From the IMG/VR virus record IMGVR_UViG_3300030085_003125, positions 15,150 to 51,793 of that record: 36,644 bases of DNA. One strand, written 5' to 3'. This DNA is from a virus. This document shows positions 1 to 7,670 of this stretch, one piece after another; the first letter of the stretch is position 1; each line of letters begins with the position of its first letter. Position numbers and translations under genes: made by a program. The notes under the pieces are model-generated. The model searched no databases and was not told where the DNA came from. It saw only the letters and a program-made list of their open reading frames with translations.

Positions 1-174
1 CACTTGTGCATCAATTCCCACTTGATTAGCTGCCAACCCAATGCCGTCCCCTCTTTTGTTAAGTATCTGAAATAGTTCCGTTGCGATAGAAAGTCCTTCT
101 TCAACTGATACCTCTCGTAGTTTTTTATGTATTAATGGATTATCTTCTTTTGTACAATTTATTACTTTATTCAT
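1..174 (-). CDS. def: Peptide deformylase, N-terminal part (cut by window edge)
   Basis: Peptide deformylase removes the formyl group from the initiator methionine of new proteins; it is a cytoplasmic metalloenzyme. The first 58 codons are present, read from the ATG at 172-174 to base 1 with no stop. Residues 44-51 read GIGLAANQ, the family's motif I (G-x-G-L-A-A-x-Q), whose glutamine lies by the active site. Motifs EGCLS and HExDH would lie beyond the left edge and cannot be checked. Deformylase genes are frequent in marine T4-like phages, where they are thought to support translation of phage or photosystem proteins. The gene follows a promoter-like sequence and not an overlapping gene, so it may be transcribed separately from the upstream cluster. 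The family assignment is firm; activity is unknown because the catalytic half is missing from view. Confidence 0.88.
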   Translation of the reverse strand, partial: MNKVINCTKEDNPLIHKKLREVSVEEGLSIATELFQILNKRGDGIGLAANQVGIDAQV

Positions 175-180
175 AGTAAT

Positions 181-209
181 AATATACAAAGAAAAAAGGA
201 ACTTGTCAA
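181..209 (-). promoter_or_regulatory. Sigma70-like promoter upstream of peptide deformylase
   Basis: On the minus strand TTGACA (204-209) is followed by exactly 17 bases and then TATATT (181-186), a perfect -35 and a 5/6 -10 box. The -35 box overlaps the TGA stop of the preceding small gene. Transcription would start near the deformylase ATG at 174, so the message would be nearly leaderless, or the real start site may lie slightly upstream. No strong Shine-Dalgarno sequence sits before that ATG, which fits. The match could still be chance in AT-rich DNA. Confidence 0.55.
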
Positions 210-376
210 GGAATTAATTTAAGAATATGTCTTGGGATTGTAAATATACCACCTGTTTCTGTGTTAATTCTGACCAATCCATTACCAACTTTTTCTTCTA
301 TTACTACCTTTTCTCCTCGATGGAGAGCACCTTTGTCATTGTAAAAGTCTTTGATTAATATTGCTTTTTGTTTCAT
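206..376 (-). CDS. Small hypothetical protein, SH3-like/beta-barrel type
   Basis: A 56-residue protein starting MKQKAILIKDF. I use the ATG at 374-376, not an alternative start farther upstream, because it makes a classical ATGA overlap with the stop of the HNH-like gene and has GAGAGG about 8 bases upstream. The pattern of short hydrophobic strands separated by charged turns (ILIKDF, EKVVIEEKV, GLVRINTETGGIFTIP) suggests a small beta-barrel, like SH3 or KOW folds, but no motif fixes a function. Its stop codon overlaps the -35 box of the putative deformylase promoter. Function unknown. Confidence 0.6.
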   Translation of the reverse strand: MKQKAILIKDFYNDKGALHRGEKVVIEEKVGNGLVRINTETGGIFTIPRHILKLIP

Positions 377-879
377 TTGTAAAACCTCTCTGATGATGGC
401 ATATGTCCGTTGTGTGATAAATAACAATTTGGACACAATAACCTCAGATTTTCTAATTTGTTATTAGTTACATCTCCATCTTCATAATCTAAACGAAGAG
501 CAACTGATTCTTTTCCCATAACGATTTCATTGTACCCACAAGAACTACATTCTTCTTCAACCCACTTTTCTTTTATGAGTCGATTCTTAATGTACCCAGC
601 TCTCATACGATACTTCTTACTCCCATCAAGGATTTGGTCAAGTGACTTTATCCACTTACCATAACCTTTTTTGATACCGACACCAGATGGATTCAGATGT
701 TTTTCAAATAAACCATACGTTTTAGCATACTTACGATAGGTTAGGTAACTTACACCTAACCACCTAGCTGCAGCCATGTTTGATTTAGTTTGAGATTGAG
801 CATCTTCAATCATCTTTTTGGTAAGGACTAGTCGATGTCCTTTTATTCGTATTGGTTTTTGAAAATTACGACTTGACAT
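373..879 (-). CDS. HNH-like zinc protein with N-terminal helix-turn-helix, catalytic histidines replaced
   Basis: A 168-residue protein. Residues about 30-58 (AARWLGVSYLTYRKYAKTYG) look like a helix-turn-helix. Residues 111-152 form an HNH-type zinc region with CxxC at 111/114 and 149/152 and the typical DGDVTNNKLENLRLLCPNC stretch. In nuclease members the first position reads LDH and the last CPNCH; here they are D131-Y132 and CPNC-Y153, so the catalytic histidine and a metal-binding histidine appear to be tyrosines. Free-standing HNH proteins are common in T4-like phages, usually as homing endonucleases. This one is more likely a DNA-binding protein or a degenerate endonuclease, although H156 could substitute as a ligand. 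It overlaps both neighbours (14 bp and 4 bp), so it is embedded in the operon. Confidence 0.72.
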   Translation of the reverse strand: MSSRNFQKPIRIKGHRLVLTKKMIEDAQSQTKSNMAAARWLGVSYLTYRKYAKTYGLFEKHLNPSGVGIKKGYGKWIKSLDQILDGSKKYRMRAGYIKNRLIKEKWVEEECSSCGYNEIVMGKESVALRLDYEDGDVTNNKLENLRLLCPNCYLSHNGHMPSSERFYK

Positions 880-1087
880 AGATTTCGTCTCTGTCCACTA
901 ATTGAATTTCTTTTGATTCTACAATATCAAAAGCAACCCCATCTTTAACTTTACGAAATGCTTTAGCTTTACTATCTGGTTTAAGTCTGAATACCTCTCC
1001 GACATTCACGTCACCAAAATATTCTTTCTCCCAATCACTACCCACTTTTGGTGGATCGTATCGGTCTTTAGCGTGGTCGTTTGCCAT
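866..1087 (-). CDS. Hypothetical protein (73 aa)
   Basis: A small soluble protein, charged throughout, with the pattern DVNVGEVFRLK then AFDIVESKEIQLVDRDEIYV, which suggests a compact beta domain. It starts at an ATG at 1085-1087 that overlaps the previous stop as TAATG, so translation is probably coupled. It overlaps the HNH-like gene by 14 bp. There are no cysteines, no signal peptide and no membrane segment. I do not recognise a family. Its place among short phage genes between the glycan island and deformylase gives no firm hint. Confidence 0.6.
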   Translation of the reverse strand: MANDHAKDRYDPPKVGSDWEKEYFGDVNVGEVFRLKPDSKAKAFRKVKDGVAFDIVESKEIQLVDRDEIYVKS

Positions 1088-1296
1088 TATTCTTCTCCAG
1101 CTTCTAAATCTCTGATTATCTGTGAGATATATTCAAAGTTTTCTTGAACAGAATCAAAGGGTTTTACCTCTTTATAAGATACTTTAGCAGCTACAACTTT
1201 ATTGTACAAAGGTTTTTGTAACTTATCGTACATGTCATCAAGTGCAGCTCTAACTTTCCTTAACTCTACCAAGGCTTGATTACTTATTTTTGCCAT
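1087..1296 (-). CDS. Hypothetical protein (69 aa), alpha-helical
   Basis: A 69-residue protein that looks mostly helical: an amphipathic N-terminal stretch (residues 5-27, ALVELRKVRAALDDMYDKL), a short linker, then a second helix ending in EYISQIIRDLEAGEE. The ATG at 1294-1296 lies inside the end of the preceding gene (17 bp overlap), and its TAA overlaps the next ATG as TAATG. It could pair with the neighbouring helical protein of similar size. No family recognised. Confidence 0.58.
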   Translation of the reverse strand: MAKISNQALVELRKVRAALDDMYDKLQKPLYNKVVAAKVSYKEVKPFDSVQENFEYISQIIRDLEAGEE

Positions 1297-1513
1297 TTTT
1301 ATCTCCGAATTTAATTTCTATTTGGTCTTTGTCTTTTTCTTCAGTTGGTTTAGCAATCTTCTCTAACTCATCGTAATTTCTTAACACTTCGCTAATATTA
1401 TTACTCAAAGAAGTCAATTCATTAAATGCTAGACTTCTGATAAAAAATCTTTCTTCTTTATCTACTATGGTGGTCATCAAATTATTGATGTAAGAACCTA
1501 ATTTATTTTCCAT
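1280..1513 (-). CDS. Hypothetical protein (77 aa), alpha-helical
   Basis: A 77-residue protein with a long predicted helical region (residues 5-55) and a lysine- and glutamate-rich tail (KPTEEKDKDQIEIKFGDKNGKNK). The ATG at 1511-1513 is preceded by AAGAGG about 6 bases upstream, a good ribosome binding site. It is the first gene after the roughly 28-base gap that follows the glycan island, so it may mark a change of module. No family recognised. Confidence 0.58.
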   Translation of the reverse strand: MENKLGSYINNLMTTIVDKEERFFIRSLAFNELTSLSNNISEVLRNYDELEKIAKPTEEKDKDQIEIKFGDKNGKNK

Positions 1514-1541
1514 TATAACCTCTTATTACACTTATAAATAG

Positions 1542-2768
1542 TTAGTTAGTCTTACAAACGACTAAGTTTTTTTCGTATGTTTCAAGTGATTTGATGTAAA
1601 ACTTAAATATATCGTATTCCATCTCACCTATCTCTCCACTATCTTGTAGCATTTTTGATAAGTTAACTAACACTTGAAAGTTTTCATTGTTTAATTGTTC
1701 AGCGTTGAACTCCACACAGATATCATGTAACTCTGATATTTTATTAGTTCCATAGAGTTTTATTCTCTCATCCAAATCAAACTGAGTGTTTGGTTGTTCC
1801 TCTTTTCTATATTCACCAATGATATCTGAATCACTCAGGTCTAAATATATTTTATCACACCAAGGCTCTAACTCATACAACATCTGTTTACTACAACGAT
1901 AGACTACAAAAGCAACATCATATTTTGGTGGAATTATAGGATGTAAAACTTCATCATGTTGAACCATATGTCCCCACTTACGAATAAAGTTACGAGTTGA
2001 CCTAAGATTCTGAGCTAACCATTCCGATGATTCTCTACCCTTCATGAAGACTTGACCTGCTGGATTCCTCATAGCACCATCTTTGAATCTACTACCTCTA
2101 CAAGTCATATGGTACACAAACCCTTGCCAAGTCTGTTTTAATTCGTAACCAGCCAATTTAAATCTATTGAATATATCCGAGTCCTCTTTTGATTGTGGAG
2201 CGTACAACGGGTCATGTCCACCGATACTTACAAAGTCATCTTTATATATTGCCCAAGGTGCGAATATTCCATTTGTTGGTTCTTTTTCTGTCACCATACC
2301 ACTATTTAACCAATATATTAATCCTTGTTCATCAAACTCTTCTGGTTCAATTCCAAAGTCATGTATTATTTTTTCAGGTCCTTGAGGATGTAAAGGTGGT
2401 TCTATACGAGTCGCACTTACTACCTTACCTCGTTCTAAATGTTTTAGAACTTCCACATCCATACCAGGACAAGCATACATATCAGCGTGATATATCATTA
2501 CGATATCACTTGTCGCCATATCTACTAACGTATCATAAAGTATCGTGTGACCTAATCTTGTAGGACCTTCGTTACGATGTATCTTTACATTCTTATCCTT
2601 TTGAACAATCTCTTGCATCCATTCCCATGTACCATCATCAGAGAAATCATCAGCCCAACATATCTCGTGACGATATCCTAAGTTCTTTCTGATACTATCG
2701 TAAGACCATTTAAGATACTTTAGATTGTTTCTACTTGGTTGTATAAAACTTATTATTCTATCATCCAT
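1542..2768 (-). CDS. Family 2 glycosyltransferase with C-terminal extension
   Basis: A 408-residue protein whose first 270 residues match the GT-A/GT2 pattern: an N-terminal SFIQPSRNNLKYLKWSYDSI strand and helix, the acidic patch WADDFSDDGT, and a metal-binding stretch MIYHADMYACPG where the DxD motif is reduced to HAD. Later come GIFAPWAIYKDDFVSIGG and the SKEDSDIFNRFKLAGYE acceptor-side helix. It probably transfers a sugar from an NDP donor in the cytoplasm. The last 130 residues are an extra domain of unknown role. It resembles the GT at 4225-5118 (both have an HxxxRGSxF motif near the end of the catalytic domain), so the two are probably paralogues. The start at 2766-2768 overlaps the upstream stop as TAATG. 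Donor and acceptor cannot be read from sequence. Confidence 0.8.
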   Translation of the reverse strand: MDDRIISFIQPSRNNLKYLKWSYDSIRKNLGYRHEICWADDFSDDGTWEWMQEIVQKDKNVKIHRNEGPTRLGHTILYDTLVDMATSDIVMIYHADMYACPGMDVEVLKHLERGKVVSATRIEPPLHPQGPEKIIHDFGIEPEEFDEQGLIYWLNSGMVTEKEPTNGIFAPWAIYKDDFVSIGGHDPLYAPQSKEDSDIFNRFKLAGYELKQTWQGFVYHMTCRGSRFKDGAMRNPAGQVFMKGRESSEWLAQNLRSTRNFIRKWGHMVQHDEVLHPIIPPKYDVAFVVYRCSKQMLYELEPWCDKIYLDLSDSDIIGEYRKEEQPNTQFDLDERIKLYGTNKISELHDICVEFNAEQLNNENFQVLVNLSKMLQDSGEIGEMEYDIFKFYIKSLETYEKNLVVCKTN

Positions 2769-3430
2769 TATAAAACCTCATAATATCCACCAATACCAAA
2801 CGGTATCTTGGTGTTAATTGTTAAATGTTCACTTTCTATATACCTTGACTTAGGTATAACTCTAAAGTCAAAACTAACCCTAGTGATTGACGTTATGTTT
2901 TGTTTATTACCATGTGTTAATTTACTAGCACTCCACTCTATACAATCACCATAATCAGCCTTCATTTCCCGATAGTCACCTAAGTCTTCTTCTGTCTCTG
3001 CCCATATCGTATTAGTTCCATATGCTTTTGTTAATGGTACAAAGTAGTTTAACTCCTCTACTTTTTCAGCCCACTTTTCATCTCTGTAATGTTTATCTTT
3101 ATGAAACTCCCCAACAGATACATTATTTGGTAAGTGAACTCTGAAAGTTGGTATTTTTTGATAAACTATTTCTTCCCCAAATCTTGGTTTAATTATGTCG
3201 TGTAAAAAATCTGTATATGAATCGTCAAAACTTTTATCTTCCCTAATCATTTCATAGAAACACTTATGCCATATTGTAGATTGGTCATGTTCTCTGTCAA
3301 ACAATTCATAGTCTCGTTCAGAGTGTAAACTCGGTAAACCAAAATAGGGTAAAATACCACGATTAAAAAACCATTGTGATACTATATCTCTAAACAAATA
3401 ATTACTTGTATCATAGGTTATCCTATCCAC
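2768..3430 (-). CDS. Fe(II)/2-oxoglutarate-type oxygenase, StrG-like
   Basis: A 220-residue protein with a likely iron triad: H110-x-D112 in GEFHKDKHYRD and H173 in KLTHGNKQN, followed by R184 or R190 (SITRVSFDFRVIP) as candidate 2-oxoglutarate ligand. The layout resembles StrG-type proteins found in aminoglycoside and sugar clusters. Such enzymes hydroxylate or oxidise small substrates, here possibly a sugar or glycan. The start is GTG at 3428-3430, supported by GGAG seven bases upstream; the start lies within the end of the preceding GT gene (8 bp overlap). It is one of six proteins with this metal triad in the window. The substrate is unknown; the StrG comparison comes from general pattern, not an alignment. 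Confidence 0.7.
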   Translation of the reverse strand: MDRITYDTSNYLFRDIVSQWFFNRGILPYFGLPSLHSERDYELFDREHDQSTIWHKCFYEMIREDKSFDDSYTDFLHDIIKPRFGEEIVYQKIPTFRVHLPNNVSVGEFHKDKHYRDEKWAEKVEELNYFVPLTKAYGTNTIWAETEEDLGDYREMKADYGDCIEWSASKLTHGNKQNITSITRVSFDFRVIPKSRYIESEHLTINTKIPFGIGGYYEVL

Positions 3431-4232
3431 CCCTTAACTCCCTCTGCCTTTTCCATTCTGACACATCGTTGGATATCTTATTGTAGTTATCAAATACTTT
3501 AAAAGTAGATACACCTTTATAATGAAACACGAATGATGTCTTACATAACATTGAAAAATCATCGTTTGTAATTAAATTATCCCAATTAAATTGGTCTTCA
3601 TTTTTTGTCATGATTTTATCTGTCTTGAAAAGTTCGTCATCATTTTGCTCATAGATGGTTATATCACGATTCATCATGAAGAAAAACCCATTGAACATTT
3701 TCATTCTAACAGGATCGCATAGGTAAAGATTGTTAGAGTCTCTCATCTCCTCTTTTACCTTTAGTATTTCATCTTGAACACGTTGATAATCCTCTGGCTC
3801 ATCAACCTCAAGACCATGATAATAGTTATTAACATTTTGTGTAAGGTTGTGTCCAACACCATATTCAGTAGACATGGGTACTACCAAACTTGAATTCCAT
3901 TTTTTAAAGGTAGAAACCAACTCTCCGATAGCACCTTTTGGAATTAAGATATCATTATTAGCAAGTATAAAGTAGTCATAATCAGTACCGTAATCAGTAG
4001 TTCCTAAAAACTCACGATATCCTATATTCCAAGAATCAGTTAAACCCTTTGGTTCATCCTTTGTTATGACACGATGACCATACTCCTTACAAATATCAAC
4101 AGTATCATCTGTACTATAATCATCAACAACCAAAACATCTATGTTGTCGTCTAATTTCTTAAGTGATTCAAAACACAACTTAGTGTAATGTGATTGATTG
4201 TACGTTGTTATAACTAATAAAATTTTACTCAT
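3423..4232 (-). CDS. Family 2 glycosyltransferase
   Basis: A 269-residue protein starting MSKILLVITTYNQ, the classic GT2 opening. The VVDDYSTDDT patch (nucleotide binding) follows, and FILANNDILIP takes the place of the DxD metal motif, as in rhamnosyltransferase-like GT2 enzymes. The chosen ATG at 4230-4232 removes 14 poorly conserved residues of a longer frame and overlaps the previous stop by 8 bp (TATGAGTAA). It probably adds one sugar of a phage-directed glycan in the cytoplasm. It lies between a StrG-like oxygenase and another GT2. Specificity unknown. Confidence 0.82.
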   Translation of the reverse strand: MSKILLVITTYNQSHYTKLCFESLKKLDDNIDVLVVDDYSTDDTVDICKEYGHRVITKDEPKGLTDSWNIGYREFLGTTDYGTDYDYFILANNDILIPKGAIGELVSTFKKWNSSLVVPMSTEYGVGHNLTQNVNNYYHGLEVDEPEDYQRVQDEILKVKEEMRDSNNLYLCDPVRMKMFNGFFFMMNRDITIYEQNDDELFKTDKIMTKNEDQFNWDNLITNDDFSMLCKTSFVFHYKGVSTFKVFDNYNKISNDVSEWKRQRELRGG

Positions 4233-5118
4233 AGCTTTTCCACTCGATTCTTGTAGGTACATCTGTACCCTCAATTGGTACTACGAAAGTATCTTCATCT
4301 TCAATTGGTAATCTACCCCATTTATCCACCCATTTACGCATGTTAATTTCTTCTGCCTCTTGCTGTCTTTTTGATTTCATATGAAACTTATCTTTAGCCT
4401 CATCCCTAAAATGACTACCACGAGCAGAAAAATGCCATACAACAGATTGTGGTATCATTTTAAATTCGTATCCCTCTAACTGCATACGGATGAATAAATC
4501 TTTATCTTCCCACGAAGCTGGTCTAAACAAATCATCATTCCCACCTATCCATTTATAATCCTCGACTCTACAGAAGAACCCAGCACCACCACCTTTACGA
4601 ACTTCTAACTCACCATTCATTTGTGAAAACTCTGTAGCCCATTTATCAAATGAATTAGAATCAAAATCTTCAGCATATGCTCCAAATTCATCCGTATCTA
4701 CAAACACCGTGCCAGGTCTGTAATCAGGATCGTTGACAAATATTCTTGGTTGTATTCTAAAAGACGAAGCAATTAATTTCGTATCTCCGATATCATCATA
4801 CAACTTCAATAATTCCAAGTCTTGATTAGGAGCAATCCACATATCAGAATGAATAATATTCACGAACTCGGTCTTGACTTTATCGACACAAAAGTTCATA
4901 CCACCACCTATACCTTTCGGGTCATCGTTGTCGTCTACATAATATTCTAAATCATATTTTGTGTAATTAGAATCTAACCAATTGATAGTACCATCATTAC
5001 AATTTTCAGCGTGAACAATTATAGGCATGTCCTTGTGATAAGCATTTTGTCTTACCGACTTAATTGCTAGTTTTAAGTAATCTAAATTATTATTTGTAGA
5101 TATAGTGGTGGTTATCAT
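4225..5118 (-). CDS. Family 2 glycosyltransferase
   Basis: A 297-residue GT2-like protein. It begins MITTTISTNNNLDYLKLAIK; the acidic nucleotide-binding patch is NCNDGT, the metal site region NIIHSDMWIAPN (reduced DxD, HSD), and the acceptor-side part GAGFFCRVEDYKWIGG followed by WEDKDLFIRMQLEGYE. The ending WHFSARGSHFRD resembles the end of the catalytic domain of the GT at 1542-2768, which suggests duplication within the island. Start and stop overlap neighbours by 4 and 8 bp. Donor and acceptor unknown. Confidence 0.8.
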   Translation of the reverse strand: MITTTISTNNNLDYLKLAIKSVRQNAYHKDMPIIVHAENCNDGTINWLDSNYTKYDLEYYVDDNDDPKGIGGGMNFCVDKVKTEFVNIIHSDMWIAPNQDLELLKLYDDIGDTKLIASSFRIQPRIFVNDPDYRPGTVFVDTDEFGAYAEDFDSNSFDKWATEFSQMNGELEVRKGGGAGFFCRVEDYKWIGGNDDLFRPASWEDKDLFIRMQLEGYEFKMIPQSVVWHFSARGSHFRDEAKDKFHMKSKRQQEAEEINMRKWVDKWGRLPIEDEDTFVVPIEGTDVPTRIEWKSYE

Positions 5119-5687
5119 GTTAATTTTATTCTCGTATTTAAAGAATCTACCCCACTAAACGTATATCCAAGAGGTTCAAACTTTTCTTTCAAGATGTTCA
5201 TTCCATATTTGCCTCTTCTAAGGTGGTGATGTTCAAACATAATTTCTTTTATTGTATACTTGTCCGTATCAATTGACATCAAAATTTCACCATCCAATCC
5301 TTCGGTGTCAACAAACAAATAGTCTAAGGTTGTAACTGAGTATTTTTCGAACAACCCATTTATGGTCATAGCATCAACCTCAAAACTCTTTACAGGATCT
5401 GGTTGGTTAAATGAATTTGTATGTTCTTTAAAAATAGAGTTGAATGCCGTGTTCGGCCAATGATACCATATTGTGACCTTGTCTTCTTTTCTATCTTCAG
5501 GAACTATAGCAATAGTCTCCGTACTTATATTTTTTTCTTGTAACAATGAACCATAACACTCTTTAGCCAATGTCATCATTTCACTCATAGGTTCAACTAA
5601 CACACCAAATTCTATATCTTGGTCTTTCACAAAACGATAACAATGGTCGTGTGCATTAGATGTACCAATTTGTATAAAATTAATCAT
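5115..5687 (-). CDS. FkbM-family SAM-dependent methyltransferase
   Basis: A 190-residue protein starting MINFIQIGTSNAHD. The core motif LFVDTEGLDGEIL (residues 124-136) is the FkbM signature VDxEGxxxxIL. FkbM proteins O-methylate small molecules and sugars using S-adenosylmethionine, so this one may methylate a sugar of the glycan. I chose the ATG at 5685-5687 over a GTG four codons upstream because GGAG lies six bases before it; the start overlaps the upstream stop by 8 bp. The SAM-binding glycine loop is weak (IQIGTSNAHD), as often in this family. Methylated terminal sugars commonly cap surface polysaccharides. Confidence 0.78.
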   Translation of the reverse strand: MINFIQIGTSNAHDHCYRFVKDQDIEFGVLVEPMSEMMTLAKECYGSLLQEKNISTETIAIVPEDRKEDKVTIWYHWPNTAFNSIFKEHTNSFNQPDPVKSFEVDAMTINGLFEKYSVTTLDYLFVDTEGLDGEILMSIDTDKYTIKEIMFEHHHLRRGKYGMNILKEKFEPLGYTFSGVDSLNTRIKLT

Positions 5688-6714
5688 TTTCAACTCCACT
5701 TAAATTAGCAAAAAAATTATACCAATACATACAAAAATTATGAGCAGAATATATCTCCTTGTACGTCTCTCTTGACTTACCTATAATATACTCAATTTTA
5801 TCGTTATTGTCAAGCGTTTCCAAGACAACTTCGTTTAAATTTTTCCAATCATAATCAACAGGAATATACGTCTCATTTTCTATGTAATAATTTGGTGTGG
5901 TTACAACATTTTCCATAGTTGGTTTTAACATAGCAACACCCAAATCAAGTATCTCAAAATCTCTGTAACAAACTTCTCCCATACCAAATGGTGACAATGC
6001 CAGTTTAGATTTATATAATGTATTCATATACTCATCAAATGGTAATTTATCTTTCACAAAAGTATAGCCAGGATTATCACCTATGATATCCCACGCACCA
6101 CCTCTATGTTTTGTATAGTACATATCATTTCTAATTAGATGTTCTGTATTTTTCTTATGAAACCCTTGATATATAGCACACAAATCTATGGTTTTTTCTG
6201 TACACATTGGATGTTCTTTATAAACATCAGGTCTAAATCTATCACCTTGAAAGTAACCAAGATTGAAACCAGATAATTTTATTCTATCCCAAACATCTTT
6301 TGGTATGTCATAACCTTTGTCCAAATCAGAACCATCGCCAAAGAACCACTTGTTTAATACAGTCGGTTTTAAATAGTCCTCTCTATTTTTTAATAATTGA
6401 TTTTTAAATAAAAATTTAGCATCACTTTGTTCAAATACTTCGTATGAACCAATTAAAGATGTGGAGTCACTCCCATCAAATAAAAAATAATCACCACTAA
6501 TATCTTTACAACTCTCAAGACCATAGTCAATACTATCTTCTAAACTCAAACCTTTATTCAATATATTATGAGCACCAACAAACAGGTAATCATAATCATT
6601 AGAATCTGTTATTTCTATACTATAATCTCTTAACTGATTTTTAAGTGAATAAAAACCAAAGAAAGAAATTCTATTTTTACCAATAAATGGTTCTCTTATT
6701 TTTATTTTTATCAT
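5680..6714 (-). CDS. Exostosin-like / GT-B glycosyltransferase
   Basis: A 344-residue protein. The key region near residues 240-265 is KLALSPFGMGEVCYRDFEIL-DLGVAMLKP, with the SPxGxGxxxxRxxExxxxG pattern of exostosin/GT47-like and Glyco_trans_1_2 enzymes, where it binds the NDP-sugar. The N-terminal half is AT-rich, low in motifs and probably the acceptor domain (IREPFIGKNRISFF). It sits between the FkbM methyltransferase and GDP-mannose dehydratase with 4 and 8 bp overlaps. Likely cytoplasmic sugar transfer; donor unknown. Confidence 0.72.
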   Translation of the reverse strand: MIKIKIREPFIGKNRISFFGFYSLKNQLRDYSIEITDSNDYDYLFVGAHNILNKGLSLEDSIDYGLESCKDISGDYFLFDGSDSTSLIGSYEVFEQSDAKFLFKNQLLKNREDYLKPTVLNKWFFGDGSDLDKGYDIPKDVWDRIKLSGFNLGYFQGDRFRPDVYKEHPMCTEKTIDLCAIYQGFHKKNTEHLIRNDMYYTKHRGGAWDIIGDNPGYTFVKDKLPFDEYMNTLYKSKLALSPFGMGEVCYRDFEILDLGVAMLKPTMENVVTTPNYYIENETYIPVDYDWKNLNEVVLETLDNNDKIEYIIGKSRETYKEIYSAHNFCMYWYNFFANLSGVEND

Positions 6715-7670
6715 GACAATGAACCTATATCGTGGTCTACCATATTATGTATCATCTGTTCAAAAGATGTTTCTGGTTTCCATCCTAAAACATCACGAGC
6801 TTTAGATGAATCACCACATAGAACAGCAACTTCTGCTGGTCTCATGTACCTCTCGTCTTGTACAACATAGTTACTCCAATCATCTATACCAACTCGTTTA
6901 AAGGCAACATCTAAAAATTCTCCAATGGTATGTTCTATACCCGTAGCGATAACATAATCATCCGGTTCATCTTGTTGTAACATCATCCACATTGACTTAA
7001 CATAATCAGGTGAGTATCCCCAATCTCTTTTAGAATCTAAGTTACCTAACCTTATGTGGTCTTCATATCCTAAGTATACTTTAGCAACACCATCAGTAAT
7101 CTTACGAGTTACAAATTCTATACCTCGTCTTTCTGATTCGTGATTAAATAAAATACCACTAACATTAAACATATCATATGATTCCCTATAGTTCTTTGTA
7201 ATCCAATGACCATATAATTTAGCGACACCATAAGGTGAACGAGGATAGAAAGGTGTAGTTTCACTTGCTGGATTCTCTACCATACGACCAAACATTTCAG
7301 ATGTTGATGCTTGGTAAAACTTAATCTCTTTACCATATTCTCTTATAGCTTCCAACATTCTTAAAGCACCAAGACCTGTTACATCACCTGTTTGTTCTGG
7401 TGTATTCCAACTCTCACCAACAAATGATTGAGCAGCCAAATGGTATATCTCATCCGGATCACATTCTTTTATACACCTAAACAAAGAGTTTTGGTCTGTT
7501 AAATCACCATTTAAAAATGTTATTTTTCCCTCTAAGTGTGAGGTGTTTAATCGATTAGGATAAGAGGTTCGTCTCTCCATACCAAATACTTCATAATCTT
7601 TTGTTAGTAGGAAGTCGGCAAGATGACTACCATCCATTCCATTAATACCTGTAATTAATGCTTTCTTCAT
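6711..7670 (-). CDS. gmd: GDP-mannose 4,6-dehydratase
   Basis: Gmd converts GDP-D-mannose to GDP-4-keto-6-deoxy-D-mannose, the branch point to fucose, rhamnose, perosamine and colitose. The 319-residue protein shows the NADP-binding loop TGINGMDGSHLAD (7-19), the active-site stretch FYQASTSEMFG (118-128), the SDR pair Y147-x3-K151 within TPFYPRSPYGVAKLYGHW, and the Gmd hallmark LFNHESERRG followed by FVTRKIT. It is somewhat shorter than bacterial Gmd (about 370 residues) and the C-terminal part is compact. A GDP-heptose dehydratase (DmhA/WcbK type) is the main alternative because these share all motifs. ATGA overlaps on both sides link it to glycosyltransferase genes. Family call firm; exact substrate inferred. 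Confidence 0.9.
   Translation of the reverse strand: MKKALITGINGMDGSHLADFLLTKDYEVFGMERRTSYPNRLNTSHLEGKITFLNGDLTDQNSLFRCIKECDPDEIYHLAAQSFVGESWNTPEQTGDVTGLGALRMLEAIREYGKEIKFYQASTSEMFGRMVENPASETTPFYPRSPYGVAKLYGHWITKNYRESYDMFNVSGILFNHESERRGIEFVTRKITDGVAKVYLGYEDHIRLGNLDSKRDWGYSPDYVKSMWMMLQQDEPDDYVIATGIEHTIGEFLDVAFKRVGIDDWSNYVVQDERYMRPAEVAVLCGDSSKARDVLGWKPETSFEQMIHNMVDHDIGSLS

Noticed and set aside
1533-1540. TATAAATA, the T4 late-promoter motif, on the plus strand in a gap between genes; also at 33190-33197.
   Set aside because: No plus-strand gene follows either copy, and the same octamer occurs inside genes (15641-15648, 19418-19425, and on the minus strand at 20065-20072), as expected by chance in AT-rich DNA.
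2167-2563. Plus-strand open frames of 72 and 124 codons opposite the first GT2 gene.
   Set aside because: They lie fully within a convincing minus-strand GT2 gene, with no ribosome binding site or recognisable motif; they look like antisense shadows, as do the other plus-strand frames.
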